64,000 nt of DNA from Streptomyces sennicomposti (lineage in GTDB: Bacteria; Actinomycetota; Actinomycetes; Streptomycetales; Streptomycetaceae): positions 17,973-81,972 of the forward strand of contig NZ_JAIOAB010000032.1 of assembly GCF_019890635.1 (NCBI RefSeq), written 5' to 3'. Positions within the stretch are counted from its first letter, which is position 1. Each line of letters starts with the position of its first letter. Below are positions 8,608 through 17,408 of this stretch, in pieces. The translations under genes were made by a program, and so were the position numbers. The notes under the pieces were generated by a model. The model did not search any database. It saw only the letters and a program-made list of their open reading frames with translations, and had not been told where the DNA came from.

Positions 8608-8673
8608 GGGCCGGGCTGCGGGGCGCGGGTGCGGTGCGGTGGGCCGGGCTCCGGGGGGCGGGTGCGGTGCGGT
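8608..8673. repeat. 33-bp tandem duplication
   Basis: Two 33-bp units beginning GGGCCGGGCT and ending GGTGCGGTGCGGT differ at two positions. They fill the space between the convergent iolD and tauD genes. Confidence 0.75.
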
Positions 8674-8693
8674 GGACCAGGTGTCCGTCGTGC

Positions 8694-9674
8694 CTACGCG
8701 CCGCCGGTTCCGGGGTGCGCGCCGGCCGGGCCGACGGGGGTGTCGCCGCGCAGGGTGATGCGGTGCATCACGCGGTGCTGGTCGCCGTAGTCGCGGTTGG
8801 CGTAGTGGGCGGTGCTGCGGTTGTCCCACAGGGCGACGTCGCCGCGCTGCCAGCGGTGGCGCACGACGTGTTCGGGCTTGGTGAGGTGGGCGTAGAGGAT
8901 GTCGAGCAGGCCCCGGCTCTCGTGCTCGGAGACGCCGACGATGTGCGAGGTGAAGCCCGGGTTGACGAACAGGCCCTTGCGTCCGCTCTCGGGGTGCACG
9001 CGCACCACCGGGTGTTCCACCGGCTTCAGCTCGGTGAACACCTCGCCCTCCCACAGGTTGCCCCGGCCCTTGCGGCGCTGCGCCAGGTAGTAGCCGAACT
9101 CGCGGGAGCCGTCGTGGACGGCGGTGAGGGTGTCGATGTGCGCCCTGAGGCCCGGGGACAGCGACTCGTAGGCGAGCTGGCTGTCGGCCCAGTTGGTGTC
9201 GCCGCCGGTGGGCGGCAGCACCACGGCCCGCAGCACGGAGATGGCGGGCGGCCGCGCCACGAACGTCACGTCGGTGTGCCACACGTCGGCGAACCCGTTG
9301 TCCTGGCTGTCCAGGGAGTACACCTCGGGCGCCACGTCACCGGAGTCGTGCACCGGGTGCCCGACGGTGACCTCGCCCAGGCGCCGGCCGAACTCGATCT
9401 GCGCGGCGTCGTCCAGGGTGTCCTGGCCGCGCACGAACAGCACCTTGTGGCGCACGAGCGCCTCGCGGAGGGCGAGGATCTCGTCGTCGTCGAGGCGGGC
9501 GAGGTCGATGCCGTGGATCTCGGCGCCGAAGCTCGGGCCGAGCGGTGTGATCGGCAGTCGCCGTGCCGCGGTGTCCTCGGGCGCCGCGGCCGGTCGGGGT
9601 GCGGCGGTCGCCTCGGGTGCGGCGGTCGCTTCGGGCACGGTGGTCGCTTCGGGCCGGTCGCTGACGATGCTCAC
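8694..9674 (-). CDS. tauD: TauD/AtsK-type alpha-ketoglutarate-dependent sulfonate or alkylsulfate dioxygenase
   Basis: This 326-aa Fe(II)/2-oxoglutarate dioxygenase would release sulfite from taurine or a related sulfonate, or cleave an alkyl sulfate ester. The facial triad is visible as H and D in VWHTDVTF and the distal H in VMHRITLRGD, followed by the 2OG-binding arginine within RITLRGD. GTG 9674 is preferred over the longer frame because GAAGAAGGGA lies 7 bases upstream. The low-complexity N-terminus (PEATAAPEATAAP) arises from short DNA repeats. It is the last gene of tauC-A-B-D, and its substrate is inferred from the transporter next to it. Confidence 0.88.
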   Translation of the reverse strand: MSIVSDRPEATTVPEATAAPEATAAPRPAAAPEDTAARRLPITPLGPSFGAEIHGIDLARLDDDEILALREALVRHKVLFVRGQDTLDDAAQIEFGRRLGEVTVGHPVHDSGDVAPEVYSLDSQDNGFADVWHTDVTFVARPPAISVLRAVVLPPTGGDTNWADSQLAYESLSPGLRAHIDTLTAVHDGSREFGYYLAQRRKGRGNLWEGEVFTELKPVEHPVVRVHPESGRKGLFVNPGFTSHIVGVSEHESRGLLDILYAHLTKPEHVVRHRWQRGDVALWDNRSTAHYANRDYGDQHRVMHRITLRGDTPVGPAGAHPGTGGA

Positions 9675-9749
9675 GTGGGTGTCCCTTCTTCGTCTTCCGG
9701 TACGGGTGTGGGGGGCACGGCGTTCCACCCGCCGCGCGGGGCGGCGGGG

Positions 9750-10568
9750 TCAGGCGGCCGCTGCGGTCTTCACGGCGTGGGAGACCCGCGCCCGCAGTTC
9801 GGCGAACTCCCTCGACTCCCGCAGTTCTTCGGCGTCGATGTCGCCGCGCGGCAGGTCGATGGGCAGGTCCAGGGCGACGGTCCCGGGACCCTTGGTCAGC
9901 ACGACGATGCGGGAGCCGAGGAACACCGCCTCGTCGGCGGAGTGGGTCACGAACACCGTGGTGCTGCCGGTCTGCGCGGCCACCCGGCGGACGTCCTCCT
10001 GGAGGCGTTCCCGGGTCAGCGCGTCCAGCGCCGCGAACGGCTCGTCCAGCAGCAGGAGCGGGTTCTCGGCGGCCAGGGCGCGGGCGATGGCGACGCGTTG
10101 CTGCTGGCCGCCGGAGATCTCCCAGGTGCGCCGCTTCTCGGTGCCCTCCAGGCCGACCCGGGCCAGCAGCCGCGCCCGGTGCTCGGGCCAGTGGGCGCGC
10201 TCGACGCCGGCGTAGCGCAGGGCCACGTCGATGTTGCCCTGGACGGTCCGCCACGGGAACAGCCGCGGGGTCTGGAACACCACCCCGGCACTCGCTCCGG
10301 GCCGGGGTGCGGCGCCGGACACCCGCACGGCGCCCTCGGTGGGCCGTTCGAACCCGGCGATCAGGCGCAGCAGGGTGCTCTTGCCGCATCCGGAGGCGCC
10401 CACCAGGACCAGGAACTCCCCGGCGGGCACGGTCAGATCGACGGGTCCGACAGCGGTGACGGTCTCGCCGCCGCGGCCGTAGCGGTGCACGACGTGGTCC
10501 AGCCGGACGGCGCCTTCGGTGGCGGCGGGCGCACTCGCGGCGGCCGTCTTCGTCTCACTTGAGGACAT
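9750..10568 (-). CDS. tauB: sulfonate/taurine ABC transporter ATP-binding protein
   Basis: This 272-aa nucleotide-binding protein contains Walker A GASGCGKST near residue 57, the Q-loop VVFQTPRLFPW, the ABC signature ISGGQQQR, Walker B LLLLDEPF and the H-loop FVTHSADEA. FQTPRLFPW is typical of the nitrate/sulfonate/taurine importer group. ATG 10568 overlaps the end of tauA by 14 bases, showing coupling with the binding-protein gene; the upstream extension in this frame is the tauA shadow. Confidence 0.92.
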   Translation of the reverse strand: MSSSETKTAAASAPAATEGAVRLDHVVHRYGRGGETVTAVGPVDLTVPAGEFLVLVGASGCGKSTLLRLIAGFERPTEGAVRVSGAAPRPGASAGVVFQTPRLFPWRTVQGNIDVALRYAGVERAHWPEHRARLLARVGLEGTEKRRTWEISGGQQQRVAIARALAAENPLLLLDEPFAALDALTRERLQEDVRRVAAQTGSTTVFVTHSADEAVFLGSRIVVLTKGPGTVALDLPIDLPRGDIDAEELRESREFAELRARVSHAVKTAAAA

Positions 10569-11604
10569 CGGGCAGCCCCTTGAGGTAGAAGGCCTCGCGG
10601 ACGGCGTCGGCGGAGGGCGCGGCGTCGATCTGCTTCTGCCGGGCCAGGAACTCGGCGGTGTCGGCGACATAGGTGCGCAGCTTGCCGGGGTCGCCGTCGG
10701 CGCCGAGCCAGTCGGCGGAGGTCACCTGCTCGGGGGTGAGGAAGACGCCCTGCTCGATCTGCGCCTTGGCGTCCGCCGCGCTGATGCCGAGTTCGGCGGA
10801 GACGGCCTTCACGGCTCCGTCGGGGTCGGACTTGAGGACCCGCAGCGCCTCGGCCTCGGCCTTGCGCCAGGCGTCGATCGCCTTCGGGTCCTTGGCGATG
10901 AGGTCGTCCGACACGACGGCCAGGTCCAGGGTGGGCTTGCCCGCGGCGCCGATCTGCTTGCTGCTGGTGAGCTGGGTGCCGGTCTTGCGCAGCTCGTCCA
11001 GGGTGGGCAGCCAGACGTAGGCGGCGTCGATGTCCCCCCGCTGCCAGGCGGCGAGGATCGCCTGCGGCTGGAGGTCGACGAGCTTGACGTCGGACGGCTT
11101 CAGCCCGGCCGTCTCCAGTGCGGCGAGCAGGCTGTAGTGGGAGGTGGAGGCGAAGGGGGTGGCGACGGTGCGGCCCTTGAGACCGGCGACGTCCGAGATG
11201 CCGGTGCCCTTGCGGGCGACGAGCGCCTCGTTGTCCCCGGCCACGTCGAGGATCCAGGCGACCTTGTACGGGATCGGCGAGGGTCCGGCCAATCCGCGGG
11301 CGAACGGGCTGGAGCCGAGCGCGGCTATGTCGAGGGACTTGCCGAGGAAGGCCTGGTTGACGCTGGCCCCGGAGTCGAACTTGATCCAGGTGATCTTGTA
11401 GTCGGGCAGGGCCTTCTCCAGCAGCTTCCTGTTCTTGACGATCAGGTCGCCGCTGGGGAAGGCGAAGTAGCCGATGCGCAGGCGCTTGGCGCCGCCTGAC
11501 GATCCGTCACTGTCCGAGGAGCAGCCGGTGAGGGCCGCGGAGGCGACGGCGAGCGCACCGGCGAGCAGCAGGCGGCGGGAGGGGCCTTGGGGAACGCGGG
11601 ACAT
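10555..11604 (-). CDS. tauA: sulfonate/taurine ABC transporter substrate-binding lipoprotein
   Basis: This 349-aa lipoprotein has a signal peptide with twin arginines (SRRLLLAGALAVASAALTGC) and the lipobox cysteine at residue 28. The mature protein is a type II periplasmic-binding fold of the SsuA/TauA/NrtA group: LRIGYFAFPSGDLIVKN at the start, then GASVNQAFLGKSLDIAALGSSPFARG and DIDAAYVWLPTLDELRKTG. It would capture taurine or other sulfonates outside the membrane and deliver them to TauC. The 65-base gap after tauC and the overlap with tauB fit one transcript. Confidence 0.92.
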   Translation of the reverse strand: MSRVPQGPSRRLLLAGALAVASAALTGCSSDSDGSSGGAKRLRIGYFAFPSGDLIVKNRKLLEKALPDYKITWIKFDSGASVNQAFLGKSLDIAALGSSPFARGLAGPSPIPYKVAWILDVAGDNEALVARKGTGISDVAGLKGRTVATPFASTSHYSLLAALETAGLKPSDVKLVDLQPQAILAAWQRGDIDAAYVWLPTLDELRKTGTQLTSSKQIGAAGKPTLDLAVVSDDLIAKDPKAIDAWRKAEAEALRVLKSDPDGAVKAVSAELGISAADAKAQIEQGVFLTPEQVTSADWLGADGDPGKLRTYVADTAEFLARQKQIDAAPSADAVREAFYLKGLPDVLK

Positions 11605-11669
11605 GACGGAGCCGTTTCTGTGCAAGGGGCGGGGAAACACGTGGGGCCGACGGGGAGCGGGGAGGCCGG

Positions 11670-12524
11670 TCACACCCGGCCGCGCCAGGGGACGACGGCG
11701 CGTTCCAGACGCAGCAGCAGACCGTCGATGACGAGTCCGGAGACGCCGATGGCGATGATGCCGACGAGGACGACGGGGGTGTTGTTGTAGTTGGCGGCGT
11801 CCTTGACCATGCCGCCGATGCCGGGCAGTCCGTTGACCAGTTCGGCGGCGACGAGCGAGGAGTAGGCCACGCCGACGGCCAGCCGGACGCCGGTCAGCGT
11901 CTCCGGGAGCGCGGAGGGGACGATGACATCCTTGACGACGTCCCAGCGCGAGCCGCCGAGGGCGCGGGCCGCCTCGACCAGGCTGCTCGGCACGGCGGCC
12001 ACGGCGGTCGTGGTGGACACCGCCACCGGCGGGAAGGCGGCCACCGCCAGCAGGGTGATCTTCGGCTCCTCGTTGATGCCGAGCCAGATGATGAGGAGCG
12101 AGAAGTACGCCAGCGGGGGCAGCGTCCGCAGGAAGGTGATCCAGGGCTCGAACAGCGAGCGGAGCCAGCCGACGGTCCCCATCAGCAGCCCGAACACCAC
12201 CCCGGCGGCGATGCCGATGCCGGCGCCGAACGCGATGCGCCGCAGACTGATGCCGAGGTGTTCGACGAGATACGTGCCGTTGTAGCCGCGTACGCCGTCG
12301 TGGGTGGTGGACACGTCGACGAAGGCGTCCCACACCTTGGCGGGCGGCGGGACCAGCGTCTGGCTCCATGTGCCGCTCGCGGCCAGCAGCTGCCACCCGG
12401 CGAGGAACAGCAGGAGCGAGCCGAACGGCAGGGCGACCCGGCGGGCCCGGGACAGGGCGCGCCGGGGGCGCGGCACCGGGACCTTGCCGGTGCCGGTCTC
12501 TTGGATACGGGTTGCCGAGGACAT
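11670..12524 (-). CDS. tauC: sulfonate/taurine ABC transporter permease
   Basis: This 284-aa permease of the binding-protein-dependent type has about six membrane spans. The EAA loop, which contacts the ATPase, reads VEAARALGGSRWDVVKDVIVPSALP. ATG 12524 follows GGAGG by 8 bases. It is the first structural gene of the operon. The 234 bases between it and the upstream leader peptide ORF contain a strong hairpin, consistent with attenuation. Confidence 0.9.
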   Translation of the reverse strand: MSSATRIQETGTGKVPVPRPRRALSRARRVALPFGSLLLFLAGWQLLAASGTWSQTLVPPPAKVWDAFVDVSTTHDGVRGYNGTYLVEHLGISLRRIAFGAGIGIAAGVVFGLLMGTVGWLRSLFEPWITFLRTLPPLAYFSLLIIWLGINEEPKITLLAVAAFPPVAVSTTTAVAAVPSSLVEAARALGGSRWDVVKDVIVPSALPETLTGVRLAVGVAYSSLVAAELVNGLPGIGGMVKDAANYNNTPVVLVGIIAIGVSGLVIDGLLLRLERAVVPWRGRV

Positions 12525-12696
12525 GGAGCGGCCTCCAGGGAGCGCCGGAGCATGCGGAGCCGATGCCGGCCGACGTGAGCGGACAGCCCTGGGCGGAGGG
12601 GGACTTCGGCGCTGGAGGGGACTCCGGTACCGAAAGGGGCTCAGCACTTCAGGGCGGGGAGAACGGCCCCGGCGCGAACGGCGGGGGCCTGCGTCA

Positions 12697-12722
12697 CCGG
12701 CCCGGGCGGGACCGCCGGCCGG
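12697..12722 (-). terminator. candidate attenuator hairpin in the tau leader
   Basis: On the minus strand CCGGCC-GGCGG pairs with CCGCC-(CG)-GGCCGG, an 11-bp stem with a 2-base loop and a small bulge. It starts 36 bases after the leader peptide stop codon and 172 bases before tauC. Position and strength suit a transcription attenuator controlled by translation of the leader, but no T-run follows. Confidence 0.45.
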
Positions 12723-12757
12723 TGGTGGGGAGCGTCGGAAGCGTCAGGGACGCGGGT

Positions 12758-12829
12758 TCAGCGACAACACGGAGCCGCGCGTCGGCACAGGTCGATGACC
12801 AGGCGTCGCACCAAGGGCTCGTGATTCAT
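12758..12829 (-). CDS. cysteine-rich putative leader peptide of the tau operon
   Basis: This 23-codon ORF ends DLCRRAAPCCR followed by TGA. It has the DLCR/DLLR core and terminal cysteines that mark the short leader peptides found before sulfur-assimilation operons in Streptomyces; mycobacteria use polycysteine leader ORFs as cysteine-responsive attenuators. Three of the last nine codons are Cys. An in-frame ATG also lies 9 bases upstream (12838), giving 26 codons. There is no clear ribosome site before either, so a leaderless or weakly initiated mRNA is possible. The ORF is oriented with tauC-A-B-D and is the only such ORF in that gap. Its function is inferred from family and position. Confidence 0.7.
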   Translation of the reverse strand: MNHEPLVRRLVIDLCRRAAPCCR

Positions 12830-13203
12830 GGGGCCCATTTCTACAGGAGCCACAGCACGGCACCAAGAGGCGTCCCACTCTGTGGACGCGCAGGTGAGAC
12901 CGTGCGCGGCGCGCGGCGACGCGCACGCCTGCTCCGCCTCACGTCCGCATCGCTGAACTGGGGTTTTTCTCCGGGGGCGTTGAGTGAGGCGATCTCATAG
13001 TGTGAACGGGTAGGCCTCGTACGCGACTTGGGATGCGACCGGCGTGCCGGGTGCTGGTGCTGGTGCTGGCACCGGCGGGCCGGGTGCTGGTGCTGGCGTC
13101 CGTCGTGCTGGAGCGGTGCCCCGGCGACGGACCGCGACCCGGCGGACGGATGAGGGCCGGTCCCGGACTGCTCCGGAACCGGCCCTCGTCCGTCGCCGAT
13201 GGG
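12830..13203. other. tau promoter region and MFS 3' flank, no gene
   Basis: The right end (13152-13187) holds the terminator of the MFS gene. The centre (13035-13110) has repeats of GGTGCTGGTGCTGGC. The tau promoter should lie at about 12845-12960. TTGGTG and TGTAGA, 15 bases apart on the minus strand just before 12838, are a weak candidate. No coding bias is seen. Confidence 0.4.
13152..13187 (-). terminator. terminator of the MFS gene
   Basis: A 16-bp stem with one mismatch (GAGGGCCGG...CCGGCCCTC) and 4-base loop lies 17 bases past the stop codon of the MFS transporter. Confidence 0.75.
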
Positions 13204-14706
13204 TCAGCGCGGGATGTCCGCCGGTCGCGCCGTTTCCGGCGTACCGGCCGGCTCCGGCAGCGGGCCACTCGCCGGGGCCGGCGCCCCGGCTCCGGCCCGG
13301 CCCGGCACGCGGCCGCGCAGGCCGAGGACGCCGACGAGGGCGGCGACGGACGCGGCGACCAGCGGCACGAGGAGCGCGGCGCGGTAGCCGTCCAGCACGG
13401 CCTGCGGCCCGGTGCCGTCGGTCGCGGCGGTGAGGACCGCGCCGGCCGACGCCAGACCGAGCGCGGCGCCGAACTGGAAGCAGGTGTACAGCAGTCCGCC
13501 GGCCACGCCCTGCTCGTCCTCGCCGACGCCCTCGGTGGCGACGATGGTCAGCGGGCCGTAGGCCAGCGAGAAGGACAGCCCGAGCACGATCAGGCTTGGG
13601 AACATCATCGGATACGTCCAGTCGGGCCCCAGGGGCAGCATGAGGGCGTACGACAGCACGGCCAGCAGCAGACCGCCGAGGACGACGCGGGCGTTGCCGA
13701 ACCTGTGGACCAGCTTCGGGGTGAGGGTGGGCGACAGGACCGCGTCTACGCCGATGACGAGCATCGCGAAACTGGTCTGCAGGGTCGACCAGCCGCGCAA
13801 CTCCCGCAGGTAGAGCACGACGATGAACTGGAAGCCGAAGAAGCCCGCGGCGAAGAGCAGTCCGGCGAGGTCGGCGCGGACGAGGGCGCCGGTCCGGAGC
13901 AGTCCGAGGCGGATCAGCGGCGCGGGCGCCGTGCGCTCGATCCGTGTGAAGAGGAGGAAGAGCGCCAGGCTCGCGGCGAAGGTCGGCGCGGTCTGCACGG
14001 CCGGTGCGTGGGTGGCGCGCTCGACGGAGAGGACCAGCAGCAGGATCGCCGCCGTCACGGCGACCGCGCCGGCCACGTCCAGGTTCTGCCGCTTCCGGGC
14101 GGGCTCGGCGGTCCTGGGGATCAGGGCGGCGCCGGCGACCAGGACGAGGAAGGAGAGGACCACCGGGGCGAAGAACACCCAGCGCCAGTCGGCCGAGGCG
14201 AGCAGCCCGCCGATCACGAGGCCGATGGAGAACCCGCCGGCGGCGGTGCCCGAGTACACGAGCAGGGCCTTGTCGCGCTGCGGCCCTTCCGCGAAGCCGG
14301 TGGTGATGACCGACAGACCGGCCGGTGTCATGAACGCGGCGGAGACCCCGGTGACGAACCGGGCGACGATCAGCATCCACCCCTCGGTGGCGAGACCGCC
14401 GAGCCCGGAGAACAGCAGGAACACGGTCAGCCAGGTCAGGAACATCCGCCGGCGCCCGAAGAGGTCGGCGGCGCGTCCGCCGAGCAGCATGAAGCCGCCG
14501 TAGCCGAGGACGTAGGCGCTCATCACCCATTGGAGCATGCCGGTGGACATGTCCAGGTCGGCCCGGATCGACGGCAGGGCCACATTGAGCATGGCCACGT
14601 CGACGCCCTCCAGGAAGATCGCGCCGCACAGCACGAACAGCACGCCCCAGGCGCGTGCGCTCATGCGGTCGGTGCCGCTGTCCGAAGAGGATCGCAATGC
14701 GGACAC
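13204..14706 (-). CDS. MFS drug exporter, DHA2 (EmrB/QacA) type
   Basis: This 500-aa transporter shows fourteen predicted membrane spans. Motif A is seen in GGRAADLFGRRRMFL after span 2, and motif C-like glycines in VTGVSAAFMTPAGLSVI and GFSIGLVIGGLLASADWRWVFF. The acidic residue in span 1 (FLEGVDVAMLNVALPSI) is typical of DHA2 proton-coupled drug pumps. GTG 14706 is chosen because GAGGAG lies 8 bases upstream; the longer frame is not preceded by a site. It is divergent from an HxlR regulator, which is the probable controller. Substrate unknown. Confidence 0.9.
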   Translation of the reverse strand: MSALRSSSDSGTDRMSARAWGVLFVLCGAIFLEGVDVAMLNVALPSIRADLDMSTGMLQWVMSAYVLGYGGFMLLGGRAADLFGRRRMFLTWLTVFLLFSGLGGLATEGWMLIVARFVTGVSAAFMTPAGLSVITTGFAEGPQRDKALLVYSGTAAGGFSIGLVIGGLLASADWRWVFFAPVVLSFLVLVAGAALIPRTAEPARKRQNLDVAGAVAVTAAILLLVLSVERATHAPAVQTAPTFAASLALFLLFTRIERTAPAPLIRLGLLRTGALVRADLAGLLFAAGFFGFQFIVVLYLRELRGWSTLQTSFAMLVIGVDAVLSPTLTPKLVHRFGNARVVLGGLLLAVLSYALMLPLGPDWTYPMMFPSLIVLGLSFSLAYGPLTIVATEGVGEDEQGVAGGLLYTCFQFGAALGLASAGAVLTAATDGTGPQAVLDGYRAALLVPLVAASVAALVGVLGLRGRVPGRAGAGAPAPASGPLPEPAGTPETARPADIPR

Positions 14707-14849
14707 GGAATTGACTCCTCGCTGGAGAAAAGGGAATGACGGAATCGGGGCGACCGCTGAAGTCACCGACTCGCGGACCGGCCATGCGGAAGGAGTCGGA
14801 GGCGGTTCCCTCTTGTAACCACTGGAATCATCGGGCAGGCTCCCTGGCC

Positions 14850-15284
14850 ATGGAAGAAGGCACTTTGAAGTCACCGACTGACTGCGCGGATACCGACGAC
14901 TACGAGGTGATGCAGTGGGACGCCCGTCAGGGCTGTGAGGTGCGGCAGATCCTGGACCGGGTGGCGGACAAGTGGTCCCTGCTGGTGATCGCGCTGCTGG
15001 AGCGCCGCACCCTGCGCTTCAGCGAGCTGCGCCGGCTGATCGAGGGGATCAGCCAGCGCATGCTCACCGTGACACTGCGCCAGCTGGAACGCGACGGCCT
15101 GGTCAGACGTACCGTGCACCCGGTGGTGCCGCCGCGCGTCGACTACGAGTTGACGCCGCTCGGGACCACGCTGCACGACACGATCCGCAGCCTCGTCGTC
15201 TGGACCGAGGAGCATCAGAGCGAGATCGCCGCGGCCCGCGCCGACTACGACCGGCGGGCCGGGGAACAGGCCGCGGCGTCGTGA
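14850..15284 (+). CDS. HxlR-family transcriptional regulator
   Basis: This 144-aa winged-helix regulator contains the HxlR core: CEVRQILDRVADKWSLLVIALL, SELRRLIEGISQRMLTVTLRQLERDGLV and VPPRVDYELTPLGTTL. Homologues sense aldehydes, oxidants or drugs. The conserved cysteine before the first helix (QGC) is present. ATG 14850 (MEEGTLK) is the likely start; the longer frame to 14736 runs through the MFS promoter. A 14-bp direct repeat, TGAAGTCACCGACT, occurs at 14758-14771 and again inside codons 6-10 (14866-14879) and may be the operator. Confidence 0.88.
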   Translation: MEEGTLKSPTDCADTDDYEVMQWDARQGCEVRQILDRVADKWSLLVIALLERRTLRFSELRRLIEGISQRMLTVTLRQLERDGLVRRTVHPVVPPRVDYELTPLGTTLHDTIRSLVVWTEEHQSEIAAARADYDRRAGEQAAAS

Positions 15285-15584
15285 TCCGCCGGGTGGTTCG
15301 AGGGGGTCACCGGTCACCGCCTGTTTCCCGCCGGTTTCCCCGTCGAATCACCCGCCGATTCGCTTCGGCCGCCCCTCGGTCACTTCCGCGATTCCTTCCG
15401 GCATTCCCGTCGGTTCCGTCGCCGTTCCCCGCCGAGCAATCACCGATGCTCGGCGCGCGACCGAGCAATTTCGGCCAGCCGCGTACGGGATTTCCCCGCC
15501 GATCCGAAAACCACCAGCCCGGGAAAAAGCGAAGGCCGGTCTCGGATTTCTCCGAAACCGGCCCTGGACTACGACTCTCACGAG
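15285..15584. other. gene-free 3' flank between hxlR and tRNA-Pro copy 2
   Basis: This stretch of about 300 bases has lower GC and many TTCC/CCGTT words. No frame shows coding bias. The only structure seen is the hairpin at 15534-15563 that terminates the tRNA. Confidence 0.5.
15534..15563 (-). terminator. hairpin terminator after tRNA-Pro copy 2
   Basis: A 13-bp stem (GGCCGGTTTCGGA/TCCGAGACCGGCC, one mismatch) with a 4-base loop occupies the same place as the hairpin after copy 1. Its loop and mismatch differ, so the flanks have diverged while the tRNA has not. Confidence 0.7.
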
Positions 15585-15658
<74 letters not shown>

Positions 15659-15761
15659 TCGCGGTCACGGCGGGGTGAACCGCGTGATCGCGCGAACGTC
15701 ACTTTACCGCACGTCCGGGGCCGGGCCGAAAGGGGCGCGGGGCCAGGGGGACAATCGGCGT

Positions 15762-16355
<594 letters not shown>

Positions 16356-16446
16356 CGGTTCCCCCGGGGCCGAGCGGGCGGGAGCGTCTCGCGGTCGGTG
16401 CCGCACCGGTGTACGCCCCGTCCGCGCCGTACGGCAGACTCGGGGC

Positions 16447-17217
16447 GTGCGAAAGATCCATGTCATCGGCATCGGTGCGGGCGACCCCGACCAGCTCACC
16501 CTCCAGGCGGTCAGGGCGCTGCGCGACACGGACGTGTTCTTCGTCCTGGACAAGGGCGAGGTGAAGTCGGACCTCGTACAGCTGCGCCGGGACATCCTGG
16601 AGGCGCATGTGCCGGCGGGGACGTACCGCGTGGTCGAGGCCCGGGACCCGGAGCGGGACCGGGCGGCGGACGGCGCCGGCTACTCCCCCGCCGTCGGGGA
16701 CTGGCGCAGCGCCCGCGCGGATGTCTACGAGCGGCTGATCGCCGGGGAACTGGACGCGAACGGGCGCGGCGCGTTCCTGGTGTGGGGCGATCCGTCCCTG
16801 TACGACAGCACGCTCGGGATTCTGGAGGAGGTGCTGGACCGGGGCTCGGTGGCGTTCGAGTACGACGTCGTGCCCGGCATCAGCAGCGTCTCCGCGCTGG
16901 TGGCCCGGCACCGTACGGGGCTGAACCGGGTCGCCCGGCCGGTGCAGATCACCACGGGACGGCGGCTGGCGGAGGGGTTCCCGGAGGGCGTGGACGACGT
17001 GGTGGTGATGCTCGACGCCCACCAGGTCTTCCGGCGGTACGCCGATCAGGACATCGACATCTACTGGGGCGCCTACATCGGCACCCCGGACGAGATCCTC
17101 GTCTCGGGGCCGATCGCGGAGGCGGGCCCCCGGATCGAGCGGCTGCGCGCGGAGGCGCGGGAGCGGAAGGGGTGGGTCATGGACACCTATCTGCTGCGCC
17201 GTCGGCCGAAGGAGTAA
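16447..17217 (+). CDS. cobF: precorrin-6A synthase (deacetylating)
   Basis: This 256-aa SAM-dependent tetrapyrrole methyltransferase would methylate precorrin-5 at C1 with loss of acetate in aerobic cobalamin synthesis. The family signatures are IHVIGIGAGDPDQLTLQAVRAL at the start, FLVWGDPSLYDSTLGIL around residue 112 and VVPGISSVSALVARH. The close of the protein, IDIYWGAYIGTPDEILVSGPI, is typical of CobF. Translation starts at GTG 16447; the ribosome site is poor. No other cob gene is in the window, so it is an isolated pathway gene, as often seen in Streptomyces. Confidence 0.92.
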   Translation: MRKIHVIGIGAGDPDQLTLQAVRALRDTDVFFVLDKGEVKSDLVQLRRDILEAHVPAGTYRVVEARDPERDRAADGAGYSPAVGDWRSARADVYERLIAGELDANGRGAFLVWGDPSLYDSTLGILEEVLDRGSVAFEYDVVPGISSVSALVARHRTGLNRVARPVQITTGRRLAEGFPEGVDDVVVMLDAHQVFRRYADQDIDIYWGAYIGTPDEILVSGPIAEAGPRIERLRAEARERKGWVMDTYLLRRRPKE

Positions 17218-17408
17218 CGGCCGGCGGAGTAAAAGGCGTAAGCAGTACGGCGTGGGGACGCGGGAGGGGTAGGGGGCGGGGCGGCCGTCGGGTGCGTGTC
17301 GGGTCTTCCGGGGGCCGGAAGCGCCGGACGCGGGTCGGTGGTCGGCTTTCCCTGATGCCGGACGCCGGGCGCGGCCTGGCGGGTGTCTGCTGCGCGTCGC
17401 GTCCCGTG

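Noticed and set aside
8634..10562. 642-codon plus-strand frame opposite tauD and tauB
   Set aside because: It is antisense to both genes, with Gly/His/Val-rich composition and no family match.
12744..12926. 60-codon minus ORF overlapping the leader peptide in another frame
   Set aside because: It lacks family features. The frame that ends DLCRRAAPCCR fits the leader family instead.
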